In this document: in pieces, positions 50,301-61,794 of the stretch
Position numbering within the stretch: the stretch's first letter is position 1
Layout: every line of letters starts with the position of its first letter
DNA from: Antilocapra americana
Lineage: Eukaryota > Chordata > Mammalia > Artiodactyla > Antilocapridae
Reading direction: 5' to 3'
NCBI GenBank assembly: GCA_007570785.1
Contig: ML660201.1
Location: 33,975,840-34,039,839 of the forward strand
DNA length: 64,000 nucleotides
Translations under genes and position numbers: made by a program
Notes under the pieces: model-generated
The model's database searches: none
What the model was told of the DNA's origin: nothing
What the model saw: the letters and a program-made list of their open reading frames with translations, nothing else

Positions 50301-53300
50301 CGTCACAGTGCAAAGATGTTTCTCCACAGGAGCCACCAAGAACCAACTCAAAGTCTCTCACCCAAACCCTGGCCGTAAACCACTCATCAATGTAATGGGG
50401 ATAGAAATCCCCAAGACCCTCCTAAATCCTGACGAGTATGTTAAACCCACAGATCTGTAACCTCAGTGAGCTCTCCAGGTCCCACCAGGTAAGAAACTGA
50501 GATTTCACTCATCTCAAAGTTGTCTGATCTGAGTCTGCCAACCCTCACTCAAAAAAAATCCCAACAAACCATTGCCCAAGTCTGTCTCTGGGTCAGAACA
50601 CTGTTACTTCATTAGAGTTCTTACTAGTAAGAACTAGAAACAAACATGAAATAAAGCCTAGTAACACTGCTGGTCTTCACTATGAACAAATGCAAACCCT
50701 ACTAATGACCATAGAGACGGTCCTCTGGATCGTGGCCTATCCAAGGCCTTTGACAACTTCCTCTGACTGTAATAGGAAACACAAGCAGAGAGGCAAATAG
50801 ATGTACTTGCAGAGTCTACTCAGGGAGGCACTAGGGGTAAATGATGCCGAAAGGGAGGATTTGGGATGACTATGTACTATTGGACAGCCCTCTTTAACAA
50901 AGCTCAATGCTTCCCAAAGTAGGTTCTACCCAATACTAATCTCCCCAGATGCTCCCCTAAAAGAGGTTCCCAGGTCACAAGAGTCTGACAGACAGTCCAC
51001 AATACAGATGATACCATCCTATGTTTTGAGAGTTGCAATGGACAGCACTCATTAAAAGCTCTGAGAAGTCCTGCAATAACAAAAACTTTCCTTTCAGAAA
51101 GACTGGGTTAATAAATCCTTTGGGCCACGAACTCCTCTTCAGCTTAAAATCACATTGAGGAAACAGGAGCATGTGCAAGGCCACACAACATGATCATGGT
51201 ACTGTCAACTGGGACCCAGAGCAAACAGCTCCTTTACCTGAAACCCTTCTTCCCAGACCTCTCCGTCAGTGCCATCTGACCTCTCGGATCTCCTCTTGTT
51301 CCAAGAGATTCCTTGCTCGTTCTCAAATAAGCCACATTCTTTTCTGACTCAAGACCTTCATGAGTACTGTTCTCGCATGGAACCCACTACTCCTTGCCCG
51401 TCCCACGACTATTCTTCCTCAACCATTCATCTCAGCTCAAGGGCCCCTTCACACAGGTTCTCCGTGAAGCCCTCTGGCCTGGAGCTGTGGAAACTGCATT
51501 TGCTACAGTGTCTGGCCTACAGCAATCTCAGTAAGAGATACAGATTATGACCATGTCTGTTATTCTCCCTTATGACAAGCCCTATGATGTCTGTTTTCTG
51601 TTGACTGGCTTTCATCTTACTCCCCAACCCAGAACCCGAGCTCCGCCCATCTGGGAGCCCCTTGGCCTAAAACCCTAGCACCGAGAACGAGACACATTTG
51701 CTGCAGGAGTGAATGGATGATGATGAAGGCCCTTCCTTCAGGGCTGGTCAAAGCCCTTGTGTTCATCAGAGAGATGATGGCCTTTCTTAAATCAGCCCCA
51801 CAAGAAATGAAGAGGATGCAGGCCCGAGGTCCCACCCGCCCCAGAGGTGGGAGACAGGCACTCACTTCCACAGCTGCGCATTCAGATGCTTCTCCACCAT
51901 GAGGTTGAGGGCGCAGCGAAGCCGGTTCCACCTGGAATCAAACACGTAATAGCCTCTTCCAATCTGCCGGCTCCCAAATGTGCAAAACTGCAAAGAGAGA
52001 AAGCACACGCTTGGGCTCGTGGACTTTGAGGGCACTCGGCCCAGGAAGGAGCGGCCAGGACAGACAGCGCTGACTGAGGACCGCGGGCTGTGAAGCATGA
52101 ACGTGACAATGCCTAGCCCTGAGCATCATGGAAGAGACTGGGAGGAGCAGCAGATGCGCCCGCCAGGCTCGGGGCGACTCGCATGGATGAGGGCATGCTG
52201 CGGTCCCCGGCGCGCCCCCCTGCACTGCCCTGTCCCTGCTGTGTGGGGAGGGTCGGCACGGGGGCGGGTGTGGAACTTACAGATGCTGGCTGAGGATGAT
52301 GACCTGAATAATGACAGTCCAGTTTTTCAACAGACTCTTCTTTGTCATCGCCTTCTCCCTCCTCACTGGATAACCGAGAAGCTGGCTCAGTGGCAGGCAG
52401 GGGAGGGTGTGGAGACTCATGGACTGGAGGAGGGTCAATGGGGGCACTCCCACCTTGCTGAGCAGGGCAGCCTGGAGGCCTTGGTGAGCAGAAAGTGCAG
52501 CACTGATCAGATCACACCACATGTCTGGGAATCAGCCGCCTCGACTCAGATACAACCATGTATCCAAAACCACCAGGGGAGCTCTGGGAGCCACCACTAG
52601 CCCTTGGGGACACAGAAGCAGATCTAAGGGGCGCCTGGAGCCAAGGGGTCTCTCTCCTGAACCGCATGATGTCAAATTGAGCTTTCTACCAGGTCTGATC
52701 AAAGTCACTTACAACCATTCTCCTTCCCACCTGGCCCTCCACCTATTCTCCCCCAAAAAGGCAAGATGTATGTGGAACTTGAGAGAATTCTTTCTTTGAT
52801 CCCTCTTCAAATTTTATTTGGAACTGGGTTACAAAGGCGATCAATGAAATTACAGGTAACATGCTCTAAAATAACTTAACAGGGACAGGAGGTGATAAAA
52901 GCAGGTGGGTTGATGTGGGTAATCTGGAATGTGTAACTCATGGGCAATAGTGTGCTTTCCTAACACAGAAAGCCCTGGTGTTTCTAGAGTTAAGCCCACT
53001 TTGTCTTAGATGGTAACACTTTAATGAAAAGGTGGCCAAAGAAAGGACTTGCTAAGGATCCGGGCAGCTTGGCCCTGGCCACACTCTGGGGCACCTGCTT
53101 GGAACACTCCTCCACTGTGCTCTTCAGAACCAAGGGGCTCATGTGGGGACAGGCTCAGGCACACACTCACATTTCCCCAGGGAGGCACTTCCACCCCTCT
53201 GAGACCATTTCCAGAATCGGATATGTGAGGGGAAAAGGTTAATTAAGCAACAGTAGCCAAGGGTCGGCATATCCTAGGCAGAAGGCCTCACTACTGATGG

Positions 53301-56300
53301 GCCAGACACAAGACCCTCCCTCTCTGTGCCTTTCTCCCTCCTCTCTGGATACAAAGTCCTTTACTTGAACTTGGTTAAATATACACGCACACACAGGCAT
53401 ATACTCAGCCCACCATCACTGTGTCTGAGGGGTGTGGCTAAGTTCTGACCTGCTGCTCACTGAACAGCTCCAAAGCCTAATGCGCACTCCAGCCAGAGTC
53501 CCAGATGAGTGAATGAAGATACATGTAAACAGATGCTATAAAAACTCAGGCTGAATGCCTATCCCTAGCAAGAATCCCTATCGCTGTATTTGGCAAGAAG
53601 CGAGACAAATGAATGGGAAATTGGTGCCAAAGCCATGTGAGGTGTCCCCCTCACTACTGCAGGCAGGACCTGGGCTTCAGCCCTGCTCTGCAGGGTCAGG
53701 AAACACGCACGTGGAGCAGGCAGCTCTAGCTTCACTCTGCCGCTTGTGTTTGGCCACGAAGAGCCCTGGTTGAAACTCGCTGATGAACAATTTTTTTTTC
53801 CCTCTTAAAATAAAAACCAATTAGAAAACACGCCCTCTTCTCGCAACGAGCCTGATGCCTGTCCTCGACAGCAAGACGCGAACAGGACTCTACAGACTTC
53901 ATGTCTGTTCTCTGAAGGAGGGAGAGAGCTGCAGGACTCGGCTTACCTTGGAAGACTGGGGGTGTGAGGTTTAGGTTTACTAGCTACGAAAGGCTTTGAT
54001 TCGGAGGGAATCACTCCGTGAGAGTTTTGGTGTGGCTCCTGTGACGTTCTAGGAGGGGTGGGATGTGGGTCCCTGAGAGGCTGCGCTGGTTGCTGAGAGT
54101 CCGGATGGCGAATTGATTCCTTTTCCCTGGTTTTGTTTTTGTGCTCGGCTAACAACACGTCGAATCGTTTTCTCCTACCCTGGACAGCCCTCCGCTGGGT
54201 TAAGGAATGTGTCTACACACCAGAAACAACAACAAAACAAACAGAAATGGAGGAATGTCAGTAATAATTTTTTATGCCATATATCAAAAAACACCAATGC
54301 CAATAAAAAAGCAAAAGCAATCTAGACCGTTAGCATAATCAAAGGCTGCTCAGCATTTGATAAGGGAAAAATCTTTAGAGTATGAATTTTATTTATTTTT
54401 TTTCAAAGCTAGAAGCAGATACTTCAGGCTCCAAATGTATAAGAATATGGTGATGTCACTTCCACCAGAAGAAAGAAAAAAACATCAGCCATGCCACCTG
54501 GTATGTACCTGAGGGGCAAAGAGTCGACACAAACAGGTGACAGACAGGTCCTTAAGTTCTGTGTCACTGGAGCAATTCAGTGATCAGGACTGTCACCAAC
54601 TCCACTAGAAAGTCTCTCTTTGGGCCACTTAGAGTTTTCAGTATTAAAAGGGAAGACACACTTTCCTTTTATGGGATGATACATCCCATAAAACATGTAT
54701 CAGAAAGTCTTCTTTCAGTAACTGCCAGAGAGTAAAAACTAAATACAATTGCTTCTTTATTCCAGTGACAATGCCATAAGGAGAGAGGAAGCGGCTCAAG
54801 ACACCCTAGAAACAGGGGCTGATGCAGCAGAGGGAGATCTGGGGATTAAAGAAAGTAAGTACAAGAGAAGACAGACTGAACAGGAGAAGATACACGACAG
54901 CGTGAACTCCCATGAACATGCACTCACTATGGAAATCAAGACAATGGGGCAAACAGCATTTTCAGAATTGGAGACAATGTGTAATCTCAGAATCAAAAAT
55001 GGTCACATCCTTTAGAAATTTGGGATTACTCTTGAGAAGAAGAAAGGTCAAGTAAATCTGACTACTCCTCACTGTCAGGGCCTCTGTCTGTATTAAAAAA
55101 AAAAAAAAGCAAGGCGCCACTAACCACAGCAGCCCAAATCACACCTCCCAAATATGAATGAATTCAAGTCCTTCCTTCATCGATGTCACAGCAGTACTAC
55201 AAATGACAGTTCTTGTGTGCTCATCAGCCACACGTTATACAAATGCACTGCTCTACAGGCTTACGTGTCTGCTACAGTGTCAAGTATTTAAGAAGAGTTA
55301 GGCTTCTTATTCCCTTTTGTGATTCAGTAACATAACCTAGTCCTTATCAGTCACTGCAACTATGTTTGCTCAGATGTAACCTGGCACAAATCATTAGAAA
55401 CATGAGAAGGGCTTTAAAAAATTTATTTTTTACTTGTTTTTCTTTAATATGTAATTATCCAAAAGTAACCCAAATGAAGCCAAGAACCTCTGTCTTGTTC
55501 TGTGCTGTACAAACACCTAGGACAGCACCTGGCACACCATCAATGCCTTAAACAAAGAGCAGATACAAATAACGTCCCTCCAACACGCGCTGAATGAACA
55601 AATGAAAGTATGATGTCACTGGTCCACCAGCCCGTCTCTCCAGACAGAGGATGGAGAAGCCACTCATCTCTGAGCATCCCCTGGTGCCCAGTATGGCAAG
55701 ACTGAATGAAGAAAGTAGGCAGAGATGATGGATATTTCCCAAGAGTGGTTTGAAGAGTAAATAGCATTTCCACTGGGCTCTGAAGAACAGTCTGATGACA
55801 ACAGTTCTGATGCTGCCCATCAGAACTCTTTGGGGACTGTCTGAAGCCACAGATAGAGACCCACTGTCAGGCGGCCCGGGGCCCAGCTTGCCCTAACACC
55901 CGTGTTCCCTGCTCCCCACACCTCTGGGACCAGGTGCTGCTTCCTCCGTCTCCTGCTCACCTCCAGGCTGCCCTGTGGACCCTAAGCTGTTTGCTCTGCC
56001 CCCCTCCCGCAGCCTTCACATTGACTGTCTCTGCTGTCTCTTCCACCCCTTTCTGCCCAGATAAACCCCAAGTTTGGCCTAGTAGTCCTAAGGTGAGGGA
56101 GCCTCCCCAAGCTCAGTTCCCCTAGTGAAGACTGTGACTACCCTGGCCTCTAGGTATTACCCATCAGAGGTAACTTTTACCATTAAGGGTAGGAGCCAGG
56201 TCTTGATTTTGTTCAAGCCTGTATCCTCTGAGGCCCAGAGAGAGGTCTGTGCCCACATGTGTGTGCAGTAAATGTTTCTAGATGGAAAGGAGCCCAAGTC

Positions 56301-59300
56301 GACCTGTATGGAAGTGCAAGGACACAGAACAGAACACTGGACAGATGAGAAAGTGATGAGGGGCTAGTGAAGGTGGCAGGCAGACGACAGAAGGACAGGA
56401 GTGGACAGCAGCAGATGCCCTGGCAGCCAAGAGAGCAAACAATGTCCTCAGTCTAACAGAGACCTGGACAGCAGCATGAGAGACACTGAGCTGGGGCGCT
56501 CAAGTGTGTTTAGCCCCACAGCTTAAGAGAGAAAGGGAAAGGGAGAAGCACTGATAAACAGACCATGAAAGCAAAGTATGGATATCTGTGCAAGGACAGG
56601 CCAGTAACCATGCTGGCAGTCATCTTCTGCCAGTTCTATGCTGAACTCATGCCCACCTGGCTGAAGATATATACTAATGCAAAGATAGGCTTAGCACCCT
56701 GCTAGATGGTCAAGACCCCTTAACAGAACACATGAAGGGCAAGCACAACTCGAAAAGACAGGAGAAAAATGAAGATCCACATAAAGCCACTGCAGGTTCA
56801 GGAAGAAGACTGGTCAAATCCCTTGCAGAACTGGAGTTGATAAAGCTTTTGGTTCATCAGCATGCCTCACAGATAATTAAAGAAGAGCATCCTGGATAAA
56901 GTAAGCATCCTTCACTAACCATAGTTATCACAATACTGAGAAACCTATGTGGCTGAGAGTCAGGTAGGCAGGGAGAGAGCAGAGAGAGGTTCCAAGTGTG
57001 ATACAGTGTGGAGCAAGGCTGAGGCACTCACTCACGTTGAATGGCATACGAGAATAACATAGCTCAAATGGCTACCATCAACAACACACCACGTGAAGTG
57101 TTCAATTAATATTACAGAAAGCAAAGCAATTTGTCCTGAGGAAATTTTAACTGGGAGATTCAAAGGTGAATTTGAAGTGGAATGACCTCTATGATAAAAT
57201 GCAAAATTCAGAACACGCATGTGTATGTATGTTTTCCTCTGAGAAAAGGATCCATAATTCTTTAAAAATAAAATATTTAAAGGTGCTCTTGACCAACCAA
57301 TTTCCTCAAAATATCCAGTATCTTGTTGCAAGATAAAACCCACACACTAAAATTAAATATTAATAAGAAGTATCTAGAAATAGCACTTCTCATTTCTGAA
57401 GGTCTTAATATTCTTCCACTGTTTAGTGGGTGAAGTGGAACCTAAATGTCTTTATTCAAACATAATCCTTGGTAAAATTTACTACAACACATCAAAAACC
57501 TTATTAATTTGTAGTGAACACCACTAACTTCTATAATGTTTAACCTTCTCCAAATAACGGCTTTAAAATTACTTCAAGGCAATGATTCTGAATACTTTTT
57601 GAACCTGTCTGCAGGACAGCTGGGGACATAAGCATATATGCTCATTTACATAGAGGGCCTACTGAAGCCACCCCCACATCCGTACTAATTGTATAGTAAA
57701 TACACCACCTTCTCATGAGCCCACTGGCTCATGAGAAGAAAGGCAGAATCTTTACATTTTCGTAGTGTGTGTGATTGATGCTTTTGAACTGTGGTGTTGG
57801 AGAAGACTCTTGAGAGTCCCTTGGACTGCAAGGAGATCCAACCAGTCCATCCTAAAGGAGATCAGTCCTGAATACTCATTGAAAGGACTGATGTTGAAGC
57901 TGAAACTCCAATACTTTGGCCACCTGATGCGAAGAATTGACTCACTGGAAAAGACCCTGATGCTGGGAAAGATTGAAGGCAGGAAGAGAAGGGGATGACA
58001 GCATCACCAACTTGATAGATGTGTGTCTGAGCTAGCTCCAGAAGGGATGTGGTGATGGACAGGGAAGCCTGGTGTGCTGCAGTCCATGGGGTCACAAAGA
58101 GATGGACATGACTGAGCAACTGAACAAACTGATATATATGTAAAGACATACATACATGTGTGTGTGTGTCTGTGTGTATGTGTATAGCTTTGGATTACAT
58201 GTGACCTAGGTTTTTTAAAACTAAAAAAATAACACTATCCTAAAGTCACAGATTTTTTTACATAGCTGTAAAATTAAGAACCAGAGATTACACAAACATT
58301 TTAAAAATCATACAAACATTTTAAGAATCTACCCATAGATGCAAAGGAAATTTCTGGATGTATCCTACGTCAGTACACTACAAAACACAGTAAAGGGAAG
58401 CCTCTCAAATTAAAGGCATTGAAGATAACAGATTAATTAGGAAATAACACTGTCCTCCTGGAAACAACAGTGCCCATTGGGGGCAGTTTAGAACAGCAGT
58501 TCATAATAACAGGTCCCATGTTTTCTGAATTTGAGGTGTTCTCTACCAAAACAGAGTCAACACCTCCCTTAAAAACCCAGGAAAGTCATCAGAACAGAGG
58601 CCCTGTGAGTGAGAGAGACCTGGGAAGCAGTGCTGTGCAGCCTCGGTCCTCTAGCTTTCTGGAGCAGGGGGCTCTCCCCAGGGCCCCCTCCCTACCTTGC
58701 ACGTCAAAGACCGAGTGCAGGGCTTCTTGGTGTCGAGATCGATGACCCCACAGTGGATGTCAGGATCAAACTCTCTTTCTGTCAAAAGTACACAGACATT
58801 ACAATGGGTTCAAACACTCCTTCATTTATTCTGAAAATAGAAATCTGAGATTCTCTTATTTCAGGCAAATTATAAGTTGAAGCAAATCTACCACATTGTC
58901 AATAAATATAAAAAATTAAATGTTTGAGCACTGAAAAAAAAGTCGCAACATCACTTAGAGGGTGGGCACTCTAGTCACCAGATGAAGGAGCGGAACTGCG
59001 TGAGCCAGCATTCCTCACTACTCCATTCAAGAACACGCCATCAGAAAGCTACTTTTACATCACCTACACACATGCACTTTAAAACCAATGAGGTCAAGGA
59101 CACAACTTAGGGAACTTCATTTGAAAGCTGAAGTTGGCTAGTTTTAAAAGGAGTACTTCTAGTAATAGCTGATTTGCTCCCCCAGGAGTGCCCAGTTAAT
59201 ACAAAAAGAAATACTGAGAGAAAAAATATGAAGTTACCTGATAATCTCTTATTTAAAAACTTCCTGTTATTGGAGTAATCTTCTGACTTCTTTTCCAGAA

Positions 59301-61794
59301 CAGGCGGTGCAGGAAGCCCTTTGCCGTTCAGCATGTGTCCAGGTGAAGGCAAGGTTGGCTTTGGTATTGAGGGGCAGTTAAGGCCAGGCTTGGCTGAGGA
59401 GCTCACAGGAGCAGGACAGGCGGGCCCCACCGCGGATTTCAGTAGTGTGCCATCCATCTTCGGATGAATCTTTTCCACTTTGACAGAGGGCGTCATGCTG
59501 TCGTGGGGGAAGTGAGAACACCAGCACTTGAGTGCCCTGTAGCCCCAGCAGACTGGTAAGTCCGAGGGATGAGGCAGAACCTGGGTCTACCTCCGTTCCG
59601 TGCCGAGCTAGGTTCCCAAAGGCACCTTAGGAAAATCTGTTAGGACTATGCAGAAAACTCAGTGAACCTTTATCCATAAACCTTTCTGGAGAGGCAGAGA
59701 GCTCCAGAGGAACCATCACATTTACCTGGCCTATCATCATTCCAGAACAATCTTACACATGAGCCTGTTACCCAATGCAACTCCTACAAGCAGCAAAATA
59801 TGAAAAGATCAAAGGACCAGAGACAACTGCAGGACCCCATGAGGATATCTTTTTGAGAACTGTCATTTTTAAGAACTGATCCATCAAAATGAAGTAAAAT
59901 GAGTGAGTAGAGAAGAAAGCAACTGAAATTAGAGAACATTTCCAAGAAAGGTCCCTATGGACTTAGAAGAACTGAAAAGTATCTTAACAGTTTACCTCCA
60001 AGAAGAATCTCTCTGCCCTGTCAATGAGGAAGATCCAGGTTTATTTAGGACACGTTGTGTCACTGAAGCGGTAACTCTCCAGACCCCAAAGAAGGTGTCC
60101 CTGACAGAAGCCTAGAACTTAAGTGCCTGGCACCTAGCTCAGGAGCACTGAATACCTGGATCACTAACCAAGAACTGATTTTTCTTGGCGTCTTATCGAT
60201 ACTGTTACTTGGGTGGCAAACTCTGCTTCGAAGCTAACAGCTGGCCTGGTCCCCATCTAAAGCACAGCTACAGATACAGAAACTTTGGACCGGTGAGGTT
60301 TTGTACATTTTGTCCAGCGCAGTCAGTGCTCTAACAGCTGTTAAGCTGGCGAGTGACTTACACACTGCACTGGCATTTTCTTTGGCGCTCTGACAGCTCC
60401 AGGAACGAAAGCCAAGCCCGCTGTACTTGCGCTTCTGACAGATGAGTGGAGGCTGGGGGCTTAGCAACCGGGACAAACAGCACCAAACATCTGTACCTGG
60501 AGCAGCGCAACAGCGGTGGAGACACCACAAGATGCCACGGCCTCTCCAAGCTGGCAAGCTCTGTGCACAAGAGCAGGTGCTGGCCACGGCCCGAAGATTA
60601 ACCAGGTTATCAGACCTTGGGACTGAGACGTATGGTATACCCTCCACAGGGGAGGCGGGCCAGGGAAAGCCACCCGCCAGCAAGGCCGAGGGATGCCATG
60701 AGCTGGCAGGATGTGTTTCCATGAGAGGGCACGGCTGCTCTTCACGTGACCACACAGAGCCTACCAGCCTATGGATCCACCGCAGAAACTCGTCAAGGCC
60801 TGTACTCGTGGTGCGAACCTCTTTCAGCCTCCCTTCATCAGTGCTCTAATGTGAACCCAAATCAGGGGGTGGGAGGAAGCACTGCTTCCCTATTTGCTTT
60901 GCAAGCCCCAGAAACCCCTAGAACGGCTTCTGAGGATCTCTGTGGTCTTTTATTCTCACTGTTATCATCAATGGCAGAAGCACCAGGACCCCTTCCTGCA
61001 CGGTCTCTTGCAGGGCTGACACCAGCCAGGTTCTTGACTCTAACACAGGAATCCTACTATCCTAACAACCCTGAACAGGGGCCATGGTCTTTAAACTCTG
61101 AGGAAAACTGGGCCTTGGCTAAGGCCCCTCAGCTAGCAAGTGACAGGGGTGGGCTATGACCCGCAGGCCTGTTTGTCTTGAGAGTCCCATGGCTAAATCT
61201 TTTCATGCTCCCCTCTCACTGTGCATATAAAGAAGACAACCACAATATCTACTTCGTAGGATTGCTGTGATAAGTAAATGACAATACACACAACTAAATC
61301 TCAACAGTTGGCACACAACAAAGGATCAATAGATAAGTATCATTAGCCTGATTATTATTATTACTGCTATCATGACTCTGCAAAGTTTCCCAAGCTGTAA
61401 TAGGGAAACAAAAAGAAACAACAACGTATATCTGGATTTCCCCCAAAGTGGGCTTTCTTTTCCATTATCCACAGACACTCTCACGTGTGTACACAGTTCC
61501 ACTTCCAGCCAGTTAGCTTTAAGAACCCTCTGAGTCATACTCACATTCTACCATGAGGGACTCTATTTTGCTGAATGGGATGCATTGGCCTGTTCCCCTT
61601 GAGCTGCAGTTTCTCTTTGGGCGATTTCAACAACTTGGAACTTAACAAGGATGTGCTCAGAACACCTCCGCTGGAAGAACGGCTGCTTCCACTTCCACTG
61701 CCTCCTTTGCTTTTGGACAGAGAAGGGAAGAAGGAAAATACTGAAGTGGGAGGAACGGCCAAAGAAGGCTTGCTGGATGAGCTATGTCTTCTTT
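44308..61794 (-). CDS. ATXN7: Ataxin-7, C-terminal four-fifths (human residues 167-892 equivalent)
   Basis: Ataxin-7 anchors the deubiquitinase module (USP22, ATXN7L3, ENY2) to the SAGA/STAGA coactivator in the nucleus; polyglutamine expansion at its N-terminus causes SCA7 with retinal degeneration. Eight exons (61545-61794, 59238-59497, 58696-58778, 53947-54212, 52281-52479, 51866-51987, 46813-47800, 44308-44325) join in phase through GT-AG introns into one 2186-base frame ending in TGA. In order they carry: the last His of the first zinc finger (ERRH); a Ser-rich region; a VKVE sumoylation-type site; Asp residues equal to the caspase-7 sites D266 and D344; the SCA7 zinc-binding domain (C-x10-C-x5-C-x2-H); basic nuclear-localisation clusters (RRKR, KKRK twice); an acidic patch; and a long Ser-rich tail. 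The first exons, with the start codon and the CAG/polyQ tract, are right of the window. Length from E167 is 728 residues against 726 in human. Confidence 0.98.
44326..46812 (-). other. ATXN7: ATXN7 intron before the terminal exon
   Basis: The donor is CAG|gtaggac at the 46813 boundary and the acceptor is gaaag at 44326-44330. I see no transposable element of the ruminant-specific types and no extra coding exon. Reading through the donor would add GQGLGAPWGG-type residues before a stop. Human has an alternative C-terminal isoform, but I cannot place its exon here. Confidence 0.75.
46813..47800 (-). CDS. ATXN7: ATXN7 large penultimate exon (K562-Q887 equivalent)
   Basis: Acceptor gttttgcag; the first G completes Lys561, then KIPPVASTTSPMSTRVPHRT follows. 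It encodes the Ser/Pro-rich C-terminal region, with a KKRKNSSPLL nuclear-localisation cluster, a Ser run (near 47290-47330), and a second KKRKCSPSSS cluster followed by six Ser codons that are mostly AGC. It ends in SSLLHQ before gtaggac. The Met at 47766 is internal and not a start. The exon is GC-rich compared with the flanking introns. Confidence 0.97.
46922..46939 (+). repeat. (CTG)6 trinucleotide run in ATXN7 exon
   Basis: Six perfect CTG units on the plus strand, read in the ATXN7 frame on the minus strand as AGC serine codons. This is not the SCA7 disease repeat, which encodes Gln near the N-terminus and lies outside the window. Confidence 0.93.
48060..48240 (+). repeat. L2-like fragment
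   Basis: 'atgtatcttctgcctgagacaccgt' and 'catctttccattctggcc' resemble the L2 3' region. Weak and ancient. Confidence 0.4.
48895..49160 (-). repeat. MER5A-like DNA transposon remnant
   Basis: The region has 'gtgcttcccaatgtc', 'ccaggatcatgggggcgggg' and 'cctagatctctccagatgctga', which resembles the hAT-type MER5 family read in reverse. The assignment is tentative. Confidence 0.35.
51240..51600 (+). repeat. L2 LINE 3'-end fragment
   Basis: The phrases 'cctgaaacccttcttcccagacc', 'cagctcaagggccccttcac', 'ttctccgtgaagccctctgg' and 'gatgtctgttttctgttgactgg' follow the L2 3' end in order. Confidence 0.7.
51866..51987 (-). CDS. ATXN7: ATXN7 exon (F521-K561 equivalent)
   Basis: Acceptor ctttgcag; reads FCTFGSRQIGRGYYVFDSRW then NRLRCALNLMVEKHLNAQLW and two bases of Lys561; donor AA|gtgagt. 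This block appears identical to the human sequence as I recall it, suggesting strong constraint, although it is not one of the named zinc-binding domains. Confidence 0.97.
52281..52479 (-). CDS. ATXN7: ATXN7 exon (R454-S520 equivalent)
   Basis: Acceptor ctcaccaag; the first G completes Arg454, then PPGCPAQQGGSAPIDPPPVH and a Pro-rich stretch, then an acidic patch SSEEGEGDDKEESVEKL and YSGHHPQPAS. The exon ends on a codon boundary before gtaagttcc. Confidence 0.97.
52480..53946 (-). other. ATXN7: ATXN7 intron of 1.5 kb
   Basis: Bounded by gtaagcc at the high end and the ccaag acceptor at the low end. No repeat or exon is recognised inside it. Confidence 0.75.
53947..54212 (-). CDS. ATXN7: ATXN7 exon with the second half of the SCA7 domain
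   Basis: Acceptor tgtgtag; starts on a codon boundary with THSLTQRRAVQGRRKRFDVL, providing the His ligand (H367 equivalent) of the SCA7 zinc site and the basic RRKR nuclear-localisation cluster. A Pro/His/Gln-rich linker follows, ending SKPKPHTPSLP with two bases of Arg454; donor gtaagc. The frame has no ATG at its start because it is an internal exon. Confidence 0.97.
55480..55800 (-). repeat. L2-like fragment
   Basis: 'ggacagcacctggcacaccatcaatgccttaaac' and the downstream arrangement resemble an L2 or MIR-type 3' end. Tentative. Confidence 0.45.
55930..56285 (+). repeat. L2 LINE 3'-end fragment
   Basis: 'ctcctgctcacctccaggctg', 'ggagccaggtcttgattttgttc', 'gtatcctctgaggcccag' and 'gtgtgcagtaaatgtttctagatgg' fit the L2 terminus ending in its 'cagtaaatgttt' block. 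Confidence 0.6.
57765..58128 (+). mobile_element. BovB LINE 3' end
   Basis: A short copy: 'attgatgcttttgaactgtggtgttggagaagactc', 'ggagatcagtcctgaatactc', 'ctttggccacctgatgcgaag' and 'gatggacatgactgagcaactgaac'. The open frame is the degraded C-terminus of the BovB protein. It lies in an ATXN7 intron on the strand opposite to the gene. Confidence 0.93.
58696..58778 (-). CDS. ATXN7: ATXN7 exon with the Cys ligands of the SCA7 domain
   Basis: Acceptor ttgacag; it completes Glu338 and reads REFDPDIHCGVIDLDTKKPC then TRSLTCK, ending on a codon boundary before gtaggg. It includes three Cys ligands (347, 358 and 364 equivalents) and Asp344 in FDPD, the known caspase-7 site. At 83 bases it is the smallest internal exon here. 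Confidence 0.97.
58779..59237 (-). other. ATXN7: ATXN7 intron of 459 bases
   Basis: Canonical gtaacttc donor and ttgacag acceptor. Nothing else is recognised. Confidence 0.8.
59238..59497 (-). CDS. ATXN7: ATXN7 exon (I251-E338 equivalent)
   Basis: Acceptor cacgacag; the first C completes Ile251, then MTPSVKVEKIHPKMDGTLLK. The VKVE motif matches the known sumoylation site at K257, and the Asp of KMDG equals the caspase-7 site D266. A Pro-rich linker follows to FLNKRLS and one base of Glu338; donor gtaact. The Met at the start is internal. Confidence 0.97.
59498..61544 (-). other. ATXN7: ATXN7 intron of 2.0 kb
   Basis: Bounded by gtgagtatg and the ccacgacag acceptor. An MIR-like element lies at about 61080-61370. 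The 173-residue minus-strand open frame at 60234-60755 resembles nothing I know and has no splice context. Confidence 0.75.
61080..61370 (-). repeat. MIR-type SINE remnant
   Basis: 'aaggcccctcagctagcaagtgacag' and 'tctacttcgtaggattgctgtgataagtaaatgacaatacac' are the middle and late parts of a MIR-like element. The strand and boundaries are uncertain. Confidence 0.5.
61545..61794 (-). CDS. ATXN7: ATXN7 exon (E167-I251 equivalent)
   Basis: Acceptor cttttcag; the first AA completes Glu167, then RRHSSSSKPSLAVPPTSVFS and a Ser-rich stretch (SKSKGGSGSGSSRSSSGG) to RVPHGR and two bases of Ile251; donor gtgagt. The His of RRH is the last ligand of the N-terminal zinc finger, whose other residues are in the preceding exon outside the window. 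Relative to human, one residue is missing in the LKGNRPMH segment. Confidence 0.97.

Larger units (their letters stand above)
47801..51865 (-). other. ATXN7: ATXN7 intron of 4.1 kb
   Basis: It runs from the donor gtgagtgcc at 51865 to the acceptor at 47801. It holds old L2-like fragments (about 48060-48240 and 51240-51600), a MER5A-like stretch (48895-49160) and two A-rich runs near 49417 and 49600. No coding exon is seen. Confidence 0.75.
54213..58695 (-). other. ATXN7: ATXN7 intron of 4.5 kb
   Basis: It separates the Cys ligands from the His ligand of the SCA7 domain. It contains an A-rich run near 55095, L2-like pieces (55480-55800 and 55930-56285), a BovB 3' end (57765-58128) and a short TG run near 58158-58180. 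No extra exon is seen. Confidence 0.75.

Noticed and set aside
60234..60755. 173-residue minus-strand frame in an ATXN7 intron
   Set aside because: It has no recognisable domain, lies between clearly joined exons, and no ATXN7 residues are missing that it could supply.
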